21,409 nt of DNA from an uncultured Eubacteriales bacterium (GCA_900544945.1 UQXG01000018.1:1-21409); one strand, 5' to 3'. Counted from the first letter of the stretch, positions 1 through 8,754 are shown. A program made the numbers and translations. The notes: generated from the letters alone by a model not told the origin.

Positions 1-3
1 TCT

Positions 4-31
4 CAATGTTCTTGCCGGAACAAGAACATTG
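4..31. other. perfect 11-bp hairpin downstream of addA
   Basis: Bases 4-14 (CAATGTTCTTG) pair perfectly with 21-31, with a 6-base loop. It lies about 60 bases beyond the addA stop on the minus strand and could be the end of the spoIIR-addB-addA transcript. No T-tract follows it on the minus strand within the visible bases, so it may instead be an intergenic repeat or a stabilising 3' hairpin. A smaller imperfect hairpin lies at about 47-62. Nothing else is visible in bases 1-90. Confidence 0.4.
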
Positions 32-90
32 CCCCCGGAGGAACCAGAAGTGAAAGCTTCTATGCGTCTTGGAATACACGCAAAATTCTT

Positions 91-3000
91 TTATACCTCC
101 ACGAACCTATCTATGCTGAAGAAGTAGAGATACCGTGCCTTCACGGGCATTTCGTAAATTCTCGTCAGAGCGTCCGCATAGGTCTCCACCTGAAGCCGGT
201 ACCTGTCCGCCGCGGCGGCCACCGTTTCCTCGGTGACCCGGTCGGTTTTGAAGTCCAGAATGGTAATCCCGTCTTCTTCCAGCAGGGCACAGTCCACAAC
301 GCCCTGTAAAAGCACCTGCTCGTCCTCCAGCCCTTCTCCGTAGTGCTGCCCGGCATCCAGAATGGAGAATTTGAATTCCCGCAAATACCGGGTTCCGGAA
401 CGCAGTTTCTTTCCGATCTCCGACTGGAAGAACCGAGCCAGCTGGTCACAACGAACCAGGCTTCCCTGCTCCTGCGTTAGGAACTTTCCCTTCACCAGCC
501 TTTGAATTTCCCGGGAAACCGCCTCGGGACTGCCGCAGTCTTCATATCGGATATATTGCAGGGCGGCGTGCATGGCACTGCCGTAGGTCTTTCCCGAAGC
601 CTGCCGGGACGGGAAATCCGGCTGCCGCCAGCTGCGCTCTGCCGACTTGGCGTTGCCCGCACTTTCTGCCGCCTCCGCATCCTTCTGCCGCCCCTTCCGG
701 CCGGTGGCCGTCTGCTTGGAGGGAGTTTCGGTTGCGGCAATGTGCGCATACCGGTAGGACAGTGCCGATTTGAGCATTTCTTCCAGGTTCTCAGGTATCG
801 CGGCGGTTTCCTTCGGCTCCTCGCCGGAGGCCTGGGTCTGCGCCTCCTGGGGCTTTGGGGTCTCAATACGCCACAGGTATTCCCCGTGGGTCAGAGTCTT
901 CGGTCTGCCGCCGATGGCGTGCAAGGCCCCGGCCTCGATTCTGTCCATTGCCGCCAGCAGCACCCAGTCGCCCATGCAGTCCGCCTCCCGGCACAGAAGC
1001 TCCCCGCCGTCAAAATCCCGGCGCAGGGCGATGGCCTGCAAATCCTTTTCCAGGGTCTGGGAGGCGTAGGTCATCACCAGTCGATCCTTTGCTCGGGTCA
1101 TGGCAACGTAGAGCACCCGCATTTCCTCGGAAATACTCTGAGCTGCCATTCTGGCTCCAATGGCTCGCTTGGAAAGAGTTGGGTAGCGAACCCGGTTCTG
1201 CCGATCCACCGCGCTCAGACCCAGCCCCAGCTCCTTGTCGCAGAGAATTTGCGCCCGCAGATCCTCCTGATTGAACCGCCGGGAAAGGTTGCACAGGAAC
1301 ACCACCGGAAATTCCAGTCCCTTGGACTTGTGAATGCTCATAATGCTGACGCAGCCTGCCCCCGCCGTGCCGGAAACCACCAGCCCCCGCTCCTGCATCC
1401 TGTCCAAGTGATCCAGAAATGCCGCCAAAGATCGGTGGGTGCCGTTTTCAAAGTCACAGGCATACTGAAAGAAGGTTTGCAGATTCTCCGCCCGGGCCTC
1501 GCCGCCGGGCATGGCCGCGAAAAGGCTGTCCAGCCGGGTTTCCGCCAGCGTTTTTTCCAACAGTCCCGTCAAGGTGCTGTATCTTGCCTCCCGGCGAAGC
1601 AGCTCCAGTACCCGGAGGAATTTCTCCACCTTTGGCTCCCGGCTTTCCAGCAGGGCATCGTAAAAACTTCCCTTGGTCTTCCCTGCCCGGATTTTTGCCA
1701 GATCGTCTGCGGTAAGGCCGAATACCGGGCTTGCCAGAACGCTGAGCAGCGGGATATCCTGCCTGGGATTCTGAACCGTCTGCAAAAGGCTGCGGAAGGT
1801 TGCCACTTCCCGGGTTTGCAGCAAATCCGTTCCGCCCCCTGTGGTGCAGCGGATACCCCGGTTTTCCAGCGCCCGCTGGAAATATCCGGCGGCGCTGCCC
1901 GGAGAACGCAGGAGAATCACAATATCCTCAGGCCGCACCGGCCGCAGACTGTCCTTTTCCCGGATCAGAGTACCGTTTTCCAACATTTCCTGAATCCGTC
2001 CGGCAACGAAGTCCGCCTCCTCGGCGTAAGTATCGGAGACCGTTTCCAGTGCGTGGAGCTCCACTCCGGGATCCGGCAGCCGCACATGGGGCACGCCCTC
2101 CCGGAGGGCCTCCGCTTCGGTGTAGTACAGCCCCCCCACCTTCGGGGTCATGCAGGCGGTGAACACCTGGTTCACCCCTTCAATGATCTCCGGGCCGGAA
2201 CGGAAATTGTGGCTGAGCAGCACCTTCCGGCCCTCCCCCGGCTTCGCTTCCTCCGCTTTAAGGTAGTGGTTATATTTTTCCAGGAAAATTCCCGGGTCTG
2301 CCAGCCGGAACTGATAGATAGACTGCTTCACGTCACCGACTAAGAAGCAGTTCTGCCGTTTCCTGCTGAGCGCGTCAAAAATGGCATCCTGCACCGCGTT
2401 GGAGTCCTGGTATTCGTCCACCAGGATTTCCCGGAACCGACTGCCAATCTCCGAGGCTGCGGCAGTGGGGATTCCACGGGATTTTCCCACCAACAAATCC
2501 AGGGTGTACTGCTCCAAGTCGCTGAAATCCAGGATTCTCCGGCTTCTCTTGGCTCGGCGGTAGTCCTGGGAAAACTGTTCCACCAGCCACACGAGCCCCC
2601 GAGCTCCCTCCGCCGACTGGCACAGATCGGCAAGAATCTGGGCAGAATCGTCAGTGAAATTGCGCAGCTTCTTTTCCAGCCCCGCCTTGCAGGCATTCCG
2701 GGCTGCCTTGACCCGCTCCGCCAGCTCCGGGTCAGCACTCTTTTTCGGGAATACCAGCCTTCCGTAGTCCACATTCCGCCCGGCCACGATCTCGTCCCAG
2801 GAGGTTTTTTCCTTCAAGCTTTCCAGCTGATGAAGGGTATCCTGAAAATTGAGAATCGGTTTTTCCAGCCCGTCGCAGCACTCCATCCGCCGGATGCACT
2901 GGCGAAACACGGAAATCTGGCTGTCCAGATATTCGTCCAGGTCGTCCATCAGACTCTTTCCCCAGATCGTCTGTCCGGCATCCTGAATTCCTCCGGTTTC

Positions 3001-3600
3001 CAGCAGTTCCAGACACTCCCTCAGCCAGCCCTGGGGGTTCAGATGGCACCGGGCACTGTCATAGACCTTTTCGATGATCTGAGGCACCAGCCGGTCGTCC
3101 CGACCCAGGCCCTGAGATTCGATAAACGCCCGGAATTCCGGTGCGTCCTCGCTTTCGTAGGCTCGATCCAGCAAATCCTCCAGCACCCGCTCCCGGATTT
3201 CTCGGCATTCGTTTTCGTCTGCCACCCGAAAATCCGCCGGAATGTCCAGACGATAGGCATATTCCCGGAGAATATCCGAGCAGAAGCCATGAACTGTGGA
3301 GATTTTCGCCAGAAACAACCGCTGCATCTGCTTTTGCAGATGGGTCTTCTCCGGCTCCTGGGCAATCCGCTCGCTGAGCTTTTTTGCGATTTTTCCCCGA
3401 AGCTCCGCCGCGGCGGCCTTGGTGTAGGTAATCATCAGAAAATCATCCAGATTGGCAGGGTCATTGGGATCCGTCAGATAGGTCATCAGCCGGTCGATCA
3501 GCACCTTGGTTTTTCCCGAACCGGCAGCGGCAGAAATCAGCAGCCGCCCGTCCCGATTGGTGACCGCCTGCTCCTGCTGGGGTGTCAGCTTCTCAGCCAT
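91..3600 (-). CDS. addA: AddA, ATP-dependent helicase/nuclease subunit A
   Basis: AddA is the motor and 3'-strand nuclease subunit of AddAB, which resects double-strand breaks up to Chi-like sites and loads RecA; it is cytosolic. The 1169-residue length is normal for the family. Visible features in order: a Q-motif-like TPQQEQA at 6-12; UvrD/PcrA-type Walker A with GSGKT at 27-31 (K30); Walker B DEYQD at 395-399; later SF1 motifs HKSKGLEFPVVF and VAMTRAKDRL; a low-complexity Ala/Lys/Glu linker; and a C-terminal RecB-family nuclease with a conserved His (AMHAALQ), VDCALLEEDG, DFKTD (D1116, K1118) and QVETYADAL. The ATG at 3600 overlaps the addB stop by 8 bases, indicating translational coupling. 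All key ATPase and nuclease residues look intact. Confidence 0.97.
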   Translation of the reverse strand: MAEKLTPQQEQAVTNRDGRLLISAAAGSGKTKVLIDRLMTYLTDPNDPANLDDFLMITYTKAAAAELRGKIAKKLSERIAQEPEKTHLQKQMQRLFLAKISTVHGFCSDILREYAYRLDIPADFRVADENECREIRERVLEDLLDRAYESEDAPEFRAFIESQGLGRDDRLVPQIIEKVYDSARCHLNPQGWLRECLELLETGGIQDAGQTIWGKSLMDDLDEYLDSQISVFRQCIRRMECCDGLEKPILNFQDTLHQLESLKEKTSWDEIVAGRNVDYGRLVFPKKSADPELAERVKAARNACKAGLEKKLRNFTDDSAQILADLCQSAEGARGLVWLVEQFSQDYRRAKRSRRILDFSDLEQYTLDLLVGKSRGIPTAAASEIGSRFREILVDEYQDSNAVQDAIFDALSRKRQNCFLVGDVKQSIYQFRLADPGIFLEKYNHYLKAEEAKPGEGRKVLLSHNFRSGPEIIEGVNQVFTACMTPKVGGLYYTEAEALREGVPHVRLPDPGVELHALETVSDTYAEEADFVAGRIQEMLENGTLIREKDSLRPVRPEDIVILLRSPGSAAGYFQRALENRGIRCTTGGGTDLLQTREVATFRSLLQTVQNPRQDIPLLSVLASPVFGLTADDLAKIRAGKTKGSFYDALLESREPKVEKFLRVLELLRREARYSTLTGLLEKTLAETRLDSLFAAMPGGEARAENLQTFFQYACDFENGTHRSLAAFLDHLDRMQERGLVVSGTAGAGCVSIMSIHKSKGLEFPVVFLCNLSRRFNQEDLRAQILCDKELGLGLSAVDRQNRVRYPTLSKRAIGARMAAQSISEEMRVLYVAMTRAKDRLVMTYASQTLEKDLQAIALRRDFDGGELLCREADCMGDWVLLAAMDRIEAGALHAIGGRPKTLTHGEYLWRIETPKPQEAQTQASGEEPKETAAIPENLEEMLKSALSYRYAHIAATETPSKQTATGRKGRQKDAEAAESAGNAKSAERSWRQPDFPSRQASGKTYGSAMHAALQYIRYEDCGSPEAVSREIQRLVKGKFLTQEQGSLVRCDQLARFFQSEIGKKLRSGTRYLREFKFSILDAGQHYGEGLEDEQVLLQGVVDCALLEEDGITILDFKTDRVTEETVAAAADRYRLQVETYADALTRIYEMPVKARYLYFFSIDRFVEV

Positions 3601-6600
3601 GGGTGTTCATCTCCTTTTCCACTTCCTCCCAGAACCGCTGGGCGGTCATGGCCTTGTAATTGCGTCTGCCCTCCACATCCGCCTGATGGCACACCGCCCC
3701 ATAGGGGCAGAAGGCACAGGCGTTGTGGCTGGTGCCCCGGGTATAGGGATTCGGCTCCACGTCTCCGGAGGCAATGTCCTCCACCATCCGGCTGAGCACC
3801 CGGAACACGAATTTCTTCAGCAGCTTGAGCTGGTCTCTGTCCGCGATGTCGCCGGACAGGCTTCCGTCCTTTTTGACGGTGCAGCAAAGTCTTGCGGGAT
3901 TTTCTCCCGGCTCCATGGCCTTCAGCACCGCCTCGTCCTTCAGAAGCAGTCCTTTTCGCTTCCACTGGGCTGCCCGTTCCTTTTCCGCCTGCTCCTCGTT
4001 AAGCCTGCCTTCCGCCGAAAGATAAGGGGCTCTGGCCGGGAAATACTGCACCCCCGCTGGAATCGGGTGATCGCCCAGCAGCCCCTCGCCGCCCTCGGCT
4101 AAAGCAAAGAGGTACAGAAGCATTTGCAGCCCCACGCCGTTGAACACGTCGCAGTAGTCGAAATCCTTTTTGCCGGTTTTGTAGTCCACCACCCGATAAT
4201 AGGTGCTGGCCCCGGAATCCCACACATCCACCCGATCTACAAAGCCTCGGAGCACTGCGTTCATTTCCGGATTTTCAATGGCAATGGCAGGCATTTTCTC
4301 CCCCCGGCCAAAGCCCAGCTCGAACTGCTCCGGTTGGAACTCCGACTGGCTCAGCTCTGCCCACAGCTCCCGAACCACCATGTCCAGCTCCTCCAGATTC
4401 CGACGGAAGAGGTAGCTCATCCGCTGGCTGTCCAGCTGCCGGAACCGCTCATCGGCATAACGCTCACTGAAATCGTGGGCAATTTTCATGGTTTCCTCCA
4501 ATGACACCTGGTGAAATCCCCCCATATCCCGGACGCACCGGGCGGTATTTTCCAACACCGCATGGACATAGGTGCCAAATTCCGCCGGGTCGATGGCCGC
4601 CTGCTTCCGTTCCCGGGCCCGAAGACCGTATTTCAGGAAATAGGAGAGCCGACACTCCGCCTGCCGGTCGATCTGAGAGGCGGACAGATTCAGCGTTCTG
4701 CCATAGAGCCCCTCCACGCTGTTCCGCGCAACCCTTCCCAGGGTATAGCCCTTTGCGCACTCCGTCTCCCGATAGCCGGGAAGCACATCCAGCCTTTCCG
4801 CCAGGCTCTCCGCGTCCCACCGGGCAAGATAGGCCCCCGCCTCGGTTCCGTCCGCCTGGGCAAAGCCCGGAAGGCTCACTGTCTCAGTCTCGCCGCCTGC
4901 CAGCTTCGCCAGCCGATGATACAGAAAGGATGGCTGCTCCCCGGCGCAGCTGACGAGAATGGATTGCCGCGCCCCGCAGAACACACCGTAAATCTCCGCG
5001 AATTCCGCCTGAATGCCCTCTACGGAGCCGCCGGTGAGCGGTACTCCCAGAGAGCGCAGCTGCACCCGTTCCTGATCCGTCAGTACGCCGGTGGAGCCGC
5101 TGTAGCCGGGGAGCTTTCCTTCCTCCGCCCCCAGCACAATCAGATGCTTCTGCCGGTTGCAGCGCATGGCGTCCACCGGGCCCATCTGCACCGCGTCCAG
5201 CACCGGCGGGATGGTACCCACATCGTATTGGCTCAGCAGCAGCCGCAGAAGCCGCACAAAATGCTCCGTCTCCCAGGCCGTATCCCCCAGCACTGCGTAC
5301 ATCTGCTCCAGAGCGGAAATCAGGATTTCCCACAGCTGATTTAAGATTTGAGCCTGCCGGGGCTCCCCCTCTGCCTCCAGCTCCCGGGCAAGATCGGTGA
5401 GTCTTTCCGCAAGACGGATTTCCTTCAAAAATTCGTAGAGCCCCAAAACCTGCTGCTTCAGGCTGACCGCCTCCCGGAACCGATTCCGCAGCCGGATAAG
5501 CGGGTCAATCGTCTGCGCCCTGGCGGCATTCAGAGCCGCCAGCCGGGTCTGGGAATCCTCATCCCACACGCCGCCAAGGCCCTCCGGATGCCCCGTCCAG
5601 TTTTCCGTCCATGCCTTTCCCCGCAGTGCCCAGGTGATGGCGTAGTTTTCCACCTGGTCACAGGTATCTACATCCAGGGGCGACAAGGGCGCACGCAGAT
5701 ACCCCAGCACATCCCGGAGCTCAAAGCCGCCTACTGCCGCTTCCAGTCCGGAAATCACCGTGGCAATGACGCCGGTGGTCAGGATTTCCTCGTTGCCGGA
5801 GCGGTACAGCGGAATGTGAAACCGGTGGAACACCAGATCCATGAAGGACTGGTAGGCTGCCATATCCGTGCACACCACCGCAATGTCCCGATACCTTGCC
5901 CCATCTGCCGCCAGCTCTCGCACCCGGTGAGCCGCCAGCAGGCACTCGTCGTAAACACTGCCCCGGCGGACAACCTCCAGGCTCCCCTTTGCCTTGCCTT
6001 CCGGAATGCTTCCCTGAAACAGTCTTTCCCACACCGGGCCCAGGCCGTCCTGCCGAGGTTCGACAGTCTCCACGGAAATGGGAATCCCCGCCCGTTTGGC
6101 GGCGTTGTACAATAGCTTTGCCGTCTGCCCGGCCTTCTCAAAGGCCAGCAGCTTGGAGTCTACCTGATCGCAGTTCAGGCTGATGGTGACGTCCTTTGCG
6201 TTTTCCATCAGAAATTCCAGAATCGCCAGATTTTGTCTCGTAAAATCCGGGAAACCGTCTATGTAAAATACATGCTCCTGGGCAAAGGTGCCCTCCTCCA
6301 GCTGCTCTAAAAGCCAGGTCATCTGGTCTCTGGGATCCCGCTTTCCCCGGGCGCAGAGACTGTCGTATCCTGCCATCAGCAATGACAGCTCCTCCAGCTT
6401 CTGGGCAAGAGAGCCTTCCGTCTGCCGGGCGGCCTCCATCAGATCTTCCGGGGTGATGCAGCACCGTTTGAACTCGTCCACCGCGTCAATGAGGCCCGTC
6501 AGGAACTCCGGCTTGGTCTCCACCGCCGCGTAGGCCTTTAATTTACTGCTCAGCTGTCTTGCCGCCGCGGCCATGGCCACCACCCGACCGCCGCCGTCCA

Positions 6601-6850
6601 GGCACTCCACCGCACCCTTGCCCATGGTATCCGACACCCGGCGGAACAGCCGGGTAAAGGACAGCACCTCCGCGTAACGGCTGGCGGTATCCCCCGCCGC
6701 CCAGCACAGATTCCGTTCGGCCTCATGGCTGATGAGCTCCGGCACCATCAGAATCCGGTTTCCCTGCCGATTATGAACATCCCGGGCAATCCGTCTGTAA
6801 ATCTCATCGGTGTTGGCCGTCCAATCCTTTCCCAAAAGCAGATGCACCAT
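3593..6850 (-). CDS. addB: AddB, ATP-dependent nuclease subunit B
   Basis: AddB is the partner of AddA: an inactivated helicase fold with a nuclease domain that cuts the 5' strand and reads Chi. The protein has 1085 residues. The four cysteines expected for the AddB 4Fe-4S cluster are present: C733 (in ECRLSYFLKYG) and a C-terminal CX2CX5C at C1045, C1048 and C1054. The nuclease motif DYKTG is at 889-893, followed by GLQMLLYLFAL, and an upstream His lies in GTYVHAVLE. The N-terminus, where AddB relatives usually carry GRxGxGK(T/S), reads LLLGKDWTANTDEI, so the Walker A glycines and lysine are gone, while the following segment (VPELISHEAERNLC) keeps the family pattern. The ATG at 6850 has an AAGGAGG ribosome binding site. 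It starts 21 bases after spoIIR and overlaps addA. Confidence 0.96.
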   Translation of the reverse strand: MVHLLLGKDWTANTDEIYRRIARDVHNRQGNRILMVPELISHEAERNLCWAAGDTASRYAEVLSFTRLFRRVSDTMGKGAVECLDGGGRVVAMAAAARQLSSKLKAYAAVETKPEFLTGLIDAVDEFKRCCITPEDLMEAARQTEGSLAQKLEELSLLMAGYDSLCARGKRDPRDQMTWLLEQLEEGTFAQEHVFYIDGFPDFTRQNLAILEFLMENAKDVTISLNCDQVDSKLLAFEKAGQTAKLLYNAAKRAGIPISVETVEPRQDGLGPVWERLFQGSIPEGKAKGSLEVVRRGSVYDECLLAAHRVRELAADGARYRDIAVVCTDMAAYQSFMDLVFHRFHIPLYRSGNEEILTTGVIATVISGLEAAVGGFELRDVLGYLRAPLSPLDVDTCDQVENYAITWALRGKAWTENWTGHPEGLGGVWDEDSQTRLAALNAARAQTIDPLIRLRNRFREAVSLKQQVLGLYEFLKEIRLAERLTDLARELEAEGEPRQAQILNQLWEILISALEQMYAVLGDTAWETEHFVRLLRLLLSQYDVGTIPPVLDAVQMGPVDAMRCNRQKHLIVLGAEEGKLPGYSGSTGVLTDQERVQLRSLGVPLTGGSVEGIQAEFAEIYGVFCGARQSILVSCAGEQPSFLYHRLAKLAGGETETVSLPGFAQADGTEAGAYLARWDAESLAERLDVLPGYRETECAKGYTLGRVARNSVEGLYGRTLNLSASQIDRQAECRLSYFLKYGLRARERKQAAIDPAEFGTYVHAVLENTARCVRDMGGFHQVSLEETMKIAHDFSERYADERFRQLDSQRMSYLFRRNLEELDMVVRELWAELSQSEFQPEQFELGFGRGEKMPAIAIENPEMNAVLRGFVDRVDVWDSGASTYYRVVDYKTGKKDFDYCDVFNGVGLQMLLYLFALAEGGEGLLGDHPIPAGVQYFPARAPYLSAEGRLNEEQAEKERAAQWKRKGLLLKDEAVLKAMEPGENPARLCCTVKKDGSLSGDIADRDQLKLLKKFVFRVLSRMVEDIASGDVEPNPYTRGTSHNACAFCPYGAVCHQADVEGRRNYKAMTAQRFWEEVEKEMNTHG

Positions 6851-6871
6851 ATGCCCCGCCTCCTTTTTTCT

Positions 6872-7510
6872 CTATGATACTACAGAATTCGTCCCAAAAA
6901 ACGGGTAGGATTCCAGTTTGGTTTCCAACTGTCCCAGGGCATCCAGCAGGAAAAAACGGATGGAGCAGTCCTCCTGGGTCAGGCTCTCGGTAAGATTCTG
7001 GCTCATTCCTGCCGCCTGAGCCGTCTCACAGAAGTCCGTGCCGGCGGCGCTGAGGCATAGTTCCGGAAAGGCCACGCACCACCAGTTCCGTCCGGCCCCC
7101 TCACCAATGACAATCCGCAGGGATTCATAAACCCCCGCAGGCAGGGAAAACGTATTGTACCTGCGAATGTCGAAGGCTTCCTTTTCCAGTGTCACCACCG
7201 CCTGGGCATCCACTCCTGCCGCCTCCAGCGTCCGGTTGGCAGCCGCCTGGATTTTCGGCAGATTCTCTCTCAGATAGGCTTTGGCCTGGTTTACGTCCCC
7301 AACCATCTTCAAATCCGAGCGGATGCTATCGAGCACCGCGTCCCGAACCCGAAGCTTGACGGCCTGGTCTTCGTCGCTGTCGGAATTGGCCACCACATGA
7401 AGCCTTATCAGCTCCCGATTCAGAAAGGCCCGATCCCGAACCAGTCCCACCGTCCAGCACACCGCCGCCAGCAGCAGACAAATTCCAATACGCTTTCCCA
7501 TTTGCCTCAT
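6872..7510 (-). CDS. spoIIR: SpoIIR, stage II sporulation protein R
   Basis: SpoIIR is the forespore-made signalling protein that crosses into the intermembrane space and triggers SpoIIGA to process pro-sigma-E in the mother cell. From the ATG at 7510 the protein has 212 residues, close to the usual size. It begins with a basic stretch and one hydrophobic segment (ICLLLAAVCWTVGLV), a signal or anchor, then the family signature around NRELIRLHVVANSDSDEDQAVKLRVRDAVL. The C-terminal part includes RRYNTFSLPAGVYESLRIVIGEGAGRNWWCVAFPELC. A GTG at 7519 in the same frame is possible but has no well-placed ribosome site; the ATG at 7510 has GGACGG 8 bases upstream. addB follows after 21 bases. Its presence marks the organism as a likely spore former. 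Confidence 0.93.
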   Translation of the reverse strand: MRQMGKRIGICLLLAAVCWTVGLVRDRAFLNRELIRLHVVANSDSDEDQAVKLRVRDAVLDSIRSDLKMVGDVNQAKAYLRENLPKIQAAANRTLEAAGVDAQAVVTLEKEAFDIRRYNTFSLPAGVYESLRIVIGEGAGRNWWCVAFPELCLSAAGTDFCETAQAAGMSQNLTESLTQEDCSIRFFLLDALGQLETKLESYPFFGTNSVVS

Positions 7511-7551
7511 AAAAAACACCGTCCATACTGAAATACTCCCAGAATGGACGG
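7511..7551 (-). terminator. hairpin plus T-tract between ispE and spoIIR
   Basis: On the minus strand CCGTCCAT (7551-7544) pairs perfectly with ATGGACGG (7526-7519) across a 17-base loop and is followed by TGTTTTTT (down to 7511). This is a reasonable intrinsic terminator for ispE, 13 bases after its stop. The same 3' arm carries the GGACGG that is the best ribosome binding site for spoIIR, so the hairpin could also mask spoIIR translation in read-through transcripts. The large loop makes termination strength uncertain. Confidence 0.5.
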
Positions 7552-7569
7552 CAATTCACAAAGTTATAC
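7540..7569 (-). promoter_or_regulatory. candidate forespore sigma (SigF/SigG-like) promoter for spoIIR
   Basis: On the minus strand GTATA (7569-7565) is followed after 18 bases by CATTCTG (7546-7540). This resembles the sigma-G pattern GNATR-17/18-CATNNTA at all but the last base, and shares the GYATA -35 of sigma-F promoters. spoIIR is a sigma-F gene in Bacillus subtilis, so a promoter of this class is expected here. The -35 overlaps the last codons of ispE. Transcription would start about 7533 and skip the 5' arm of the hairpin, leaving the ribosome site open. The motif match is by eye only. Confidence 0.35.
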
Positions 7570-8421
7570 GGGTTTTCCGATAAACACCCGGGGATAGTTT
7601 TCCTTCAGCATATTGCATACCACCGCGGCATATTCGAAGCTGTCCATAATCGCGAAAATTGCGGAGCCGGAGCCGGTCATCTGCTGGGCAAGAGCCCCAT
7701 AGCTGTGGCAGACGGACTTGATGTAATTCAGTTCCAGATGATCAGAGGTCACAACGGGGTCAAAGACGTTGCACACGTTTTCCGCAACCTTGCCCAGATC
7801 TCCTGCCAGAATCGCCGCCTCCATGGCCCGATTGTCCGGCCGGTCGGCGATGGCCACGGTGTCGATCTTCTGATAGAGCTCCGGGGTAGACACGGAGAAA
7901 TCCGGCTTGCAGATCACGAAGGTACAATCCGGCATATCCGGCAGCTTCCGCAGCCGCTCGCCTCTGCCCTCCACCATAGCCGTTCCGCCCAGTACGCAGA
8001 AGGGCACATCGCTTCCCACCAGCGCCCCCAGCTCTGCCAGTGCCATAATGGATAGAGGGGCATCATAATACCGGTTCAGAGCCCGGAGCACTGCCGCCGC
8101 ATCCGCGCTGCCGCCGCCCAGTCCCGCACCGGAGGGAATCCGCTTGAGAATCCGGATTGCCAGGCCGCCCGGATCCTTCTTCAAGGTCTCGCAGAAAACC
8201 TTTGCCGCTTTCCAGGCCAGATTTCTCTCGTCCGTGGGAATCTCCGGGTTGGTGCAGGTAAGAACCCAGGGCTTTCCCGTGCCTACATCAATCTCCACAT
8301 CGTCCCGGACGGAGATAGTCTGCATGACGCTCTGCAAATCGTGGTAGCCGTCTTCCCGCTTTCCCAGCACATCCAGCGTCAGGTTTACCTTGGCGAACGC
8401 GCCTTCGTATAGTGTGGTCAT
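7564..8421 (-). CDS. ispE: IspE, 4-diphosphocytidyl-2-C-methyl-D-erythritol kinase
   Basis: IspE is the GHMP-family kinase that phosphorylates CDP-methylerythritol in the MEP pathway of isoprenoid synthesis. From the ATG at 8421 the protein has 285 residues, the normal length. The N-terminal GAFAKVNLTLDV carries the active-site Lys (K11), followed by REDGYHDLQSVMQTI, the ATP-binding loop PSGAGLGGGSADAAAVLRAL, then GSDVPFCVLGG with the catalytic Asp, and a C-terminal MTGSGSAIFAI GHMP motif. The frame stays open upstream to 8592, but the ATG at 8421 is chosen because AAGGAAGG lies about 7-8 bases upstream, a strong promoter ends at 8453, and family homology begins there. It is divergent from the DUF378 gene. 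Confidence 0.95.
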   Translation of the reverse strand: MTTLYEGAFAKVNLTLDVLGKREDGYHDLQSVMQTISVRDDVEIDVGTGKPWVLTCTNPEIPTDERNLAWKAAKVFCETLKKDPGGLAIRILKRIPSGAGLGGGSADAAAVLRALNRYYDAPLSIMALAELGALVGSDVPFCVLGGTAMVEGRGERLRKLPDMPDCTFVICKPDFSVSTPELYQKIDTVAIADRPDNRAMEAAILAGDLGKVAENVCNVFDPVVTSDHLELNYIKSVCHSYGALAQQMTGSGSAIFAIMDSFEYAAVVCNMLKENYPRVFIGKPV

Positions 8422-8452
8422 GGTAAGTACCTTCCTTTTTCCGTTTTCTGTC

Positions 8453-8481
8453 ATTATAACGGAAACGCCCCGGTTTTTCAA
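8453..8481 (-). promoter_or_regulatory. sigma-A promoter of ispE
   Basis: On the minus strand TTGAAA (8481-8476), a 17-base spacer and TATAAT (8458-8453) give 11 of 12 consensus matches. The expected start is near 8446, about 25 bases before the ispE ATG. Confidence 0.75.
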
Positions 8482-8489
8482 TCGCAATC

Positions 8490-8518
8490 CTGATAAAATT
8501 TCAAAATCCGCATATTCT
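8490..8518 (+). promoter_or_regulatory. weak sigma-A promoter candidate for the DUF378 gene
   Basis: CTGATA (8490-8495), 17 bases and TATTCT (8513-8518) match 4 of 6 at each box. The position is right for a transcript starting near 8525, ahead of the ribosome site AAAGGGAGG (8532-8540). It is nearly back to back with the ispE promoter. The match is weak, and an alternative sigma factor is possible. Confidence 0.35.
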
Positions 8519-8548
8519 ATGGACATCACCCAAAGGGAGGTTGGATTT

Positions 8549-8752
8549 ATGGATACGCTTGCGCTGATTCTTTCCATTATCGGCTGTGTCAACTGGGGGC
8601 TGGTGGGAATTTTCCAGTTTGATCTGGTGGCCTGGCTCTTCGGCGGCGCCGGTTCTCTGTTCAGCAGACTGGTTTACACTGCTGTAGGCCTGGCAGGCCT
8701 TTGGAGCATTTCCTTTTTGTTCCGCAGGAAAGCCAACATTGAGGGCGAATAG
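8549..8752 (+). CDS. DUF378 (YuzA-like) small membrane protein
   Basis: A 67-residue protein beginning MDTLALILSIIGCVNWGLVG. The pattern LxxIGxxNWGLVGxFxxDLVxxLFG followed by SRLVYTAVGLAGLWSI is the DUF378 signature. Two transmembrane helices are visible (about 3-23 and 36-56) with a short basic C-terminus (RRKANIEGE). The function of the family is unknown. The ATG at 8549 is chosen over upstream in-frame starts because AAAGGGAGG lies 8 bases before it and homology begins there. The gene is a stand-alone unit ended by a perfect terminator. Confidence 0.88.
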   Translation: MDTLALILSIIGCVNWGLVGIFQFDLVAWLFGGAGSLFSRLVYTAVGLAGLWSISFLFRRKANIEGE

Positions 8753-8754
8753 TA

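Noticed and set aside
502..2343. A 613-residue open frame on the plus strand inside addA
   Set aside because: It is antisense to strongly conserved AddA codons, has no recognisable domain and is low-complexity. It is a by-product of GC-rich codon use.
8390..8548. N-terminal extension of the DUF378 frame, and the matching extension of ispE to 8592
   Set aside because: Both run through the shared promoter region, have no ribosome site, and lie outside the family homology.
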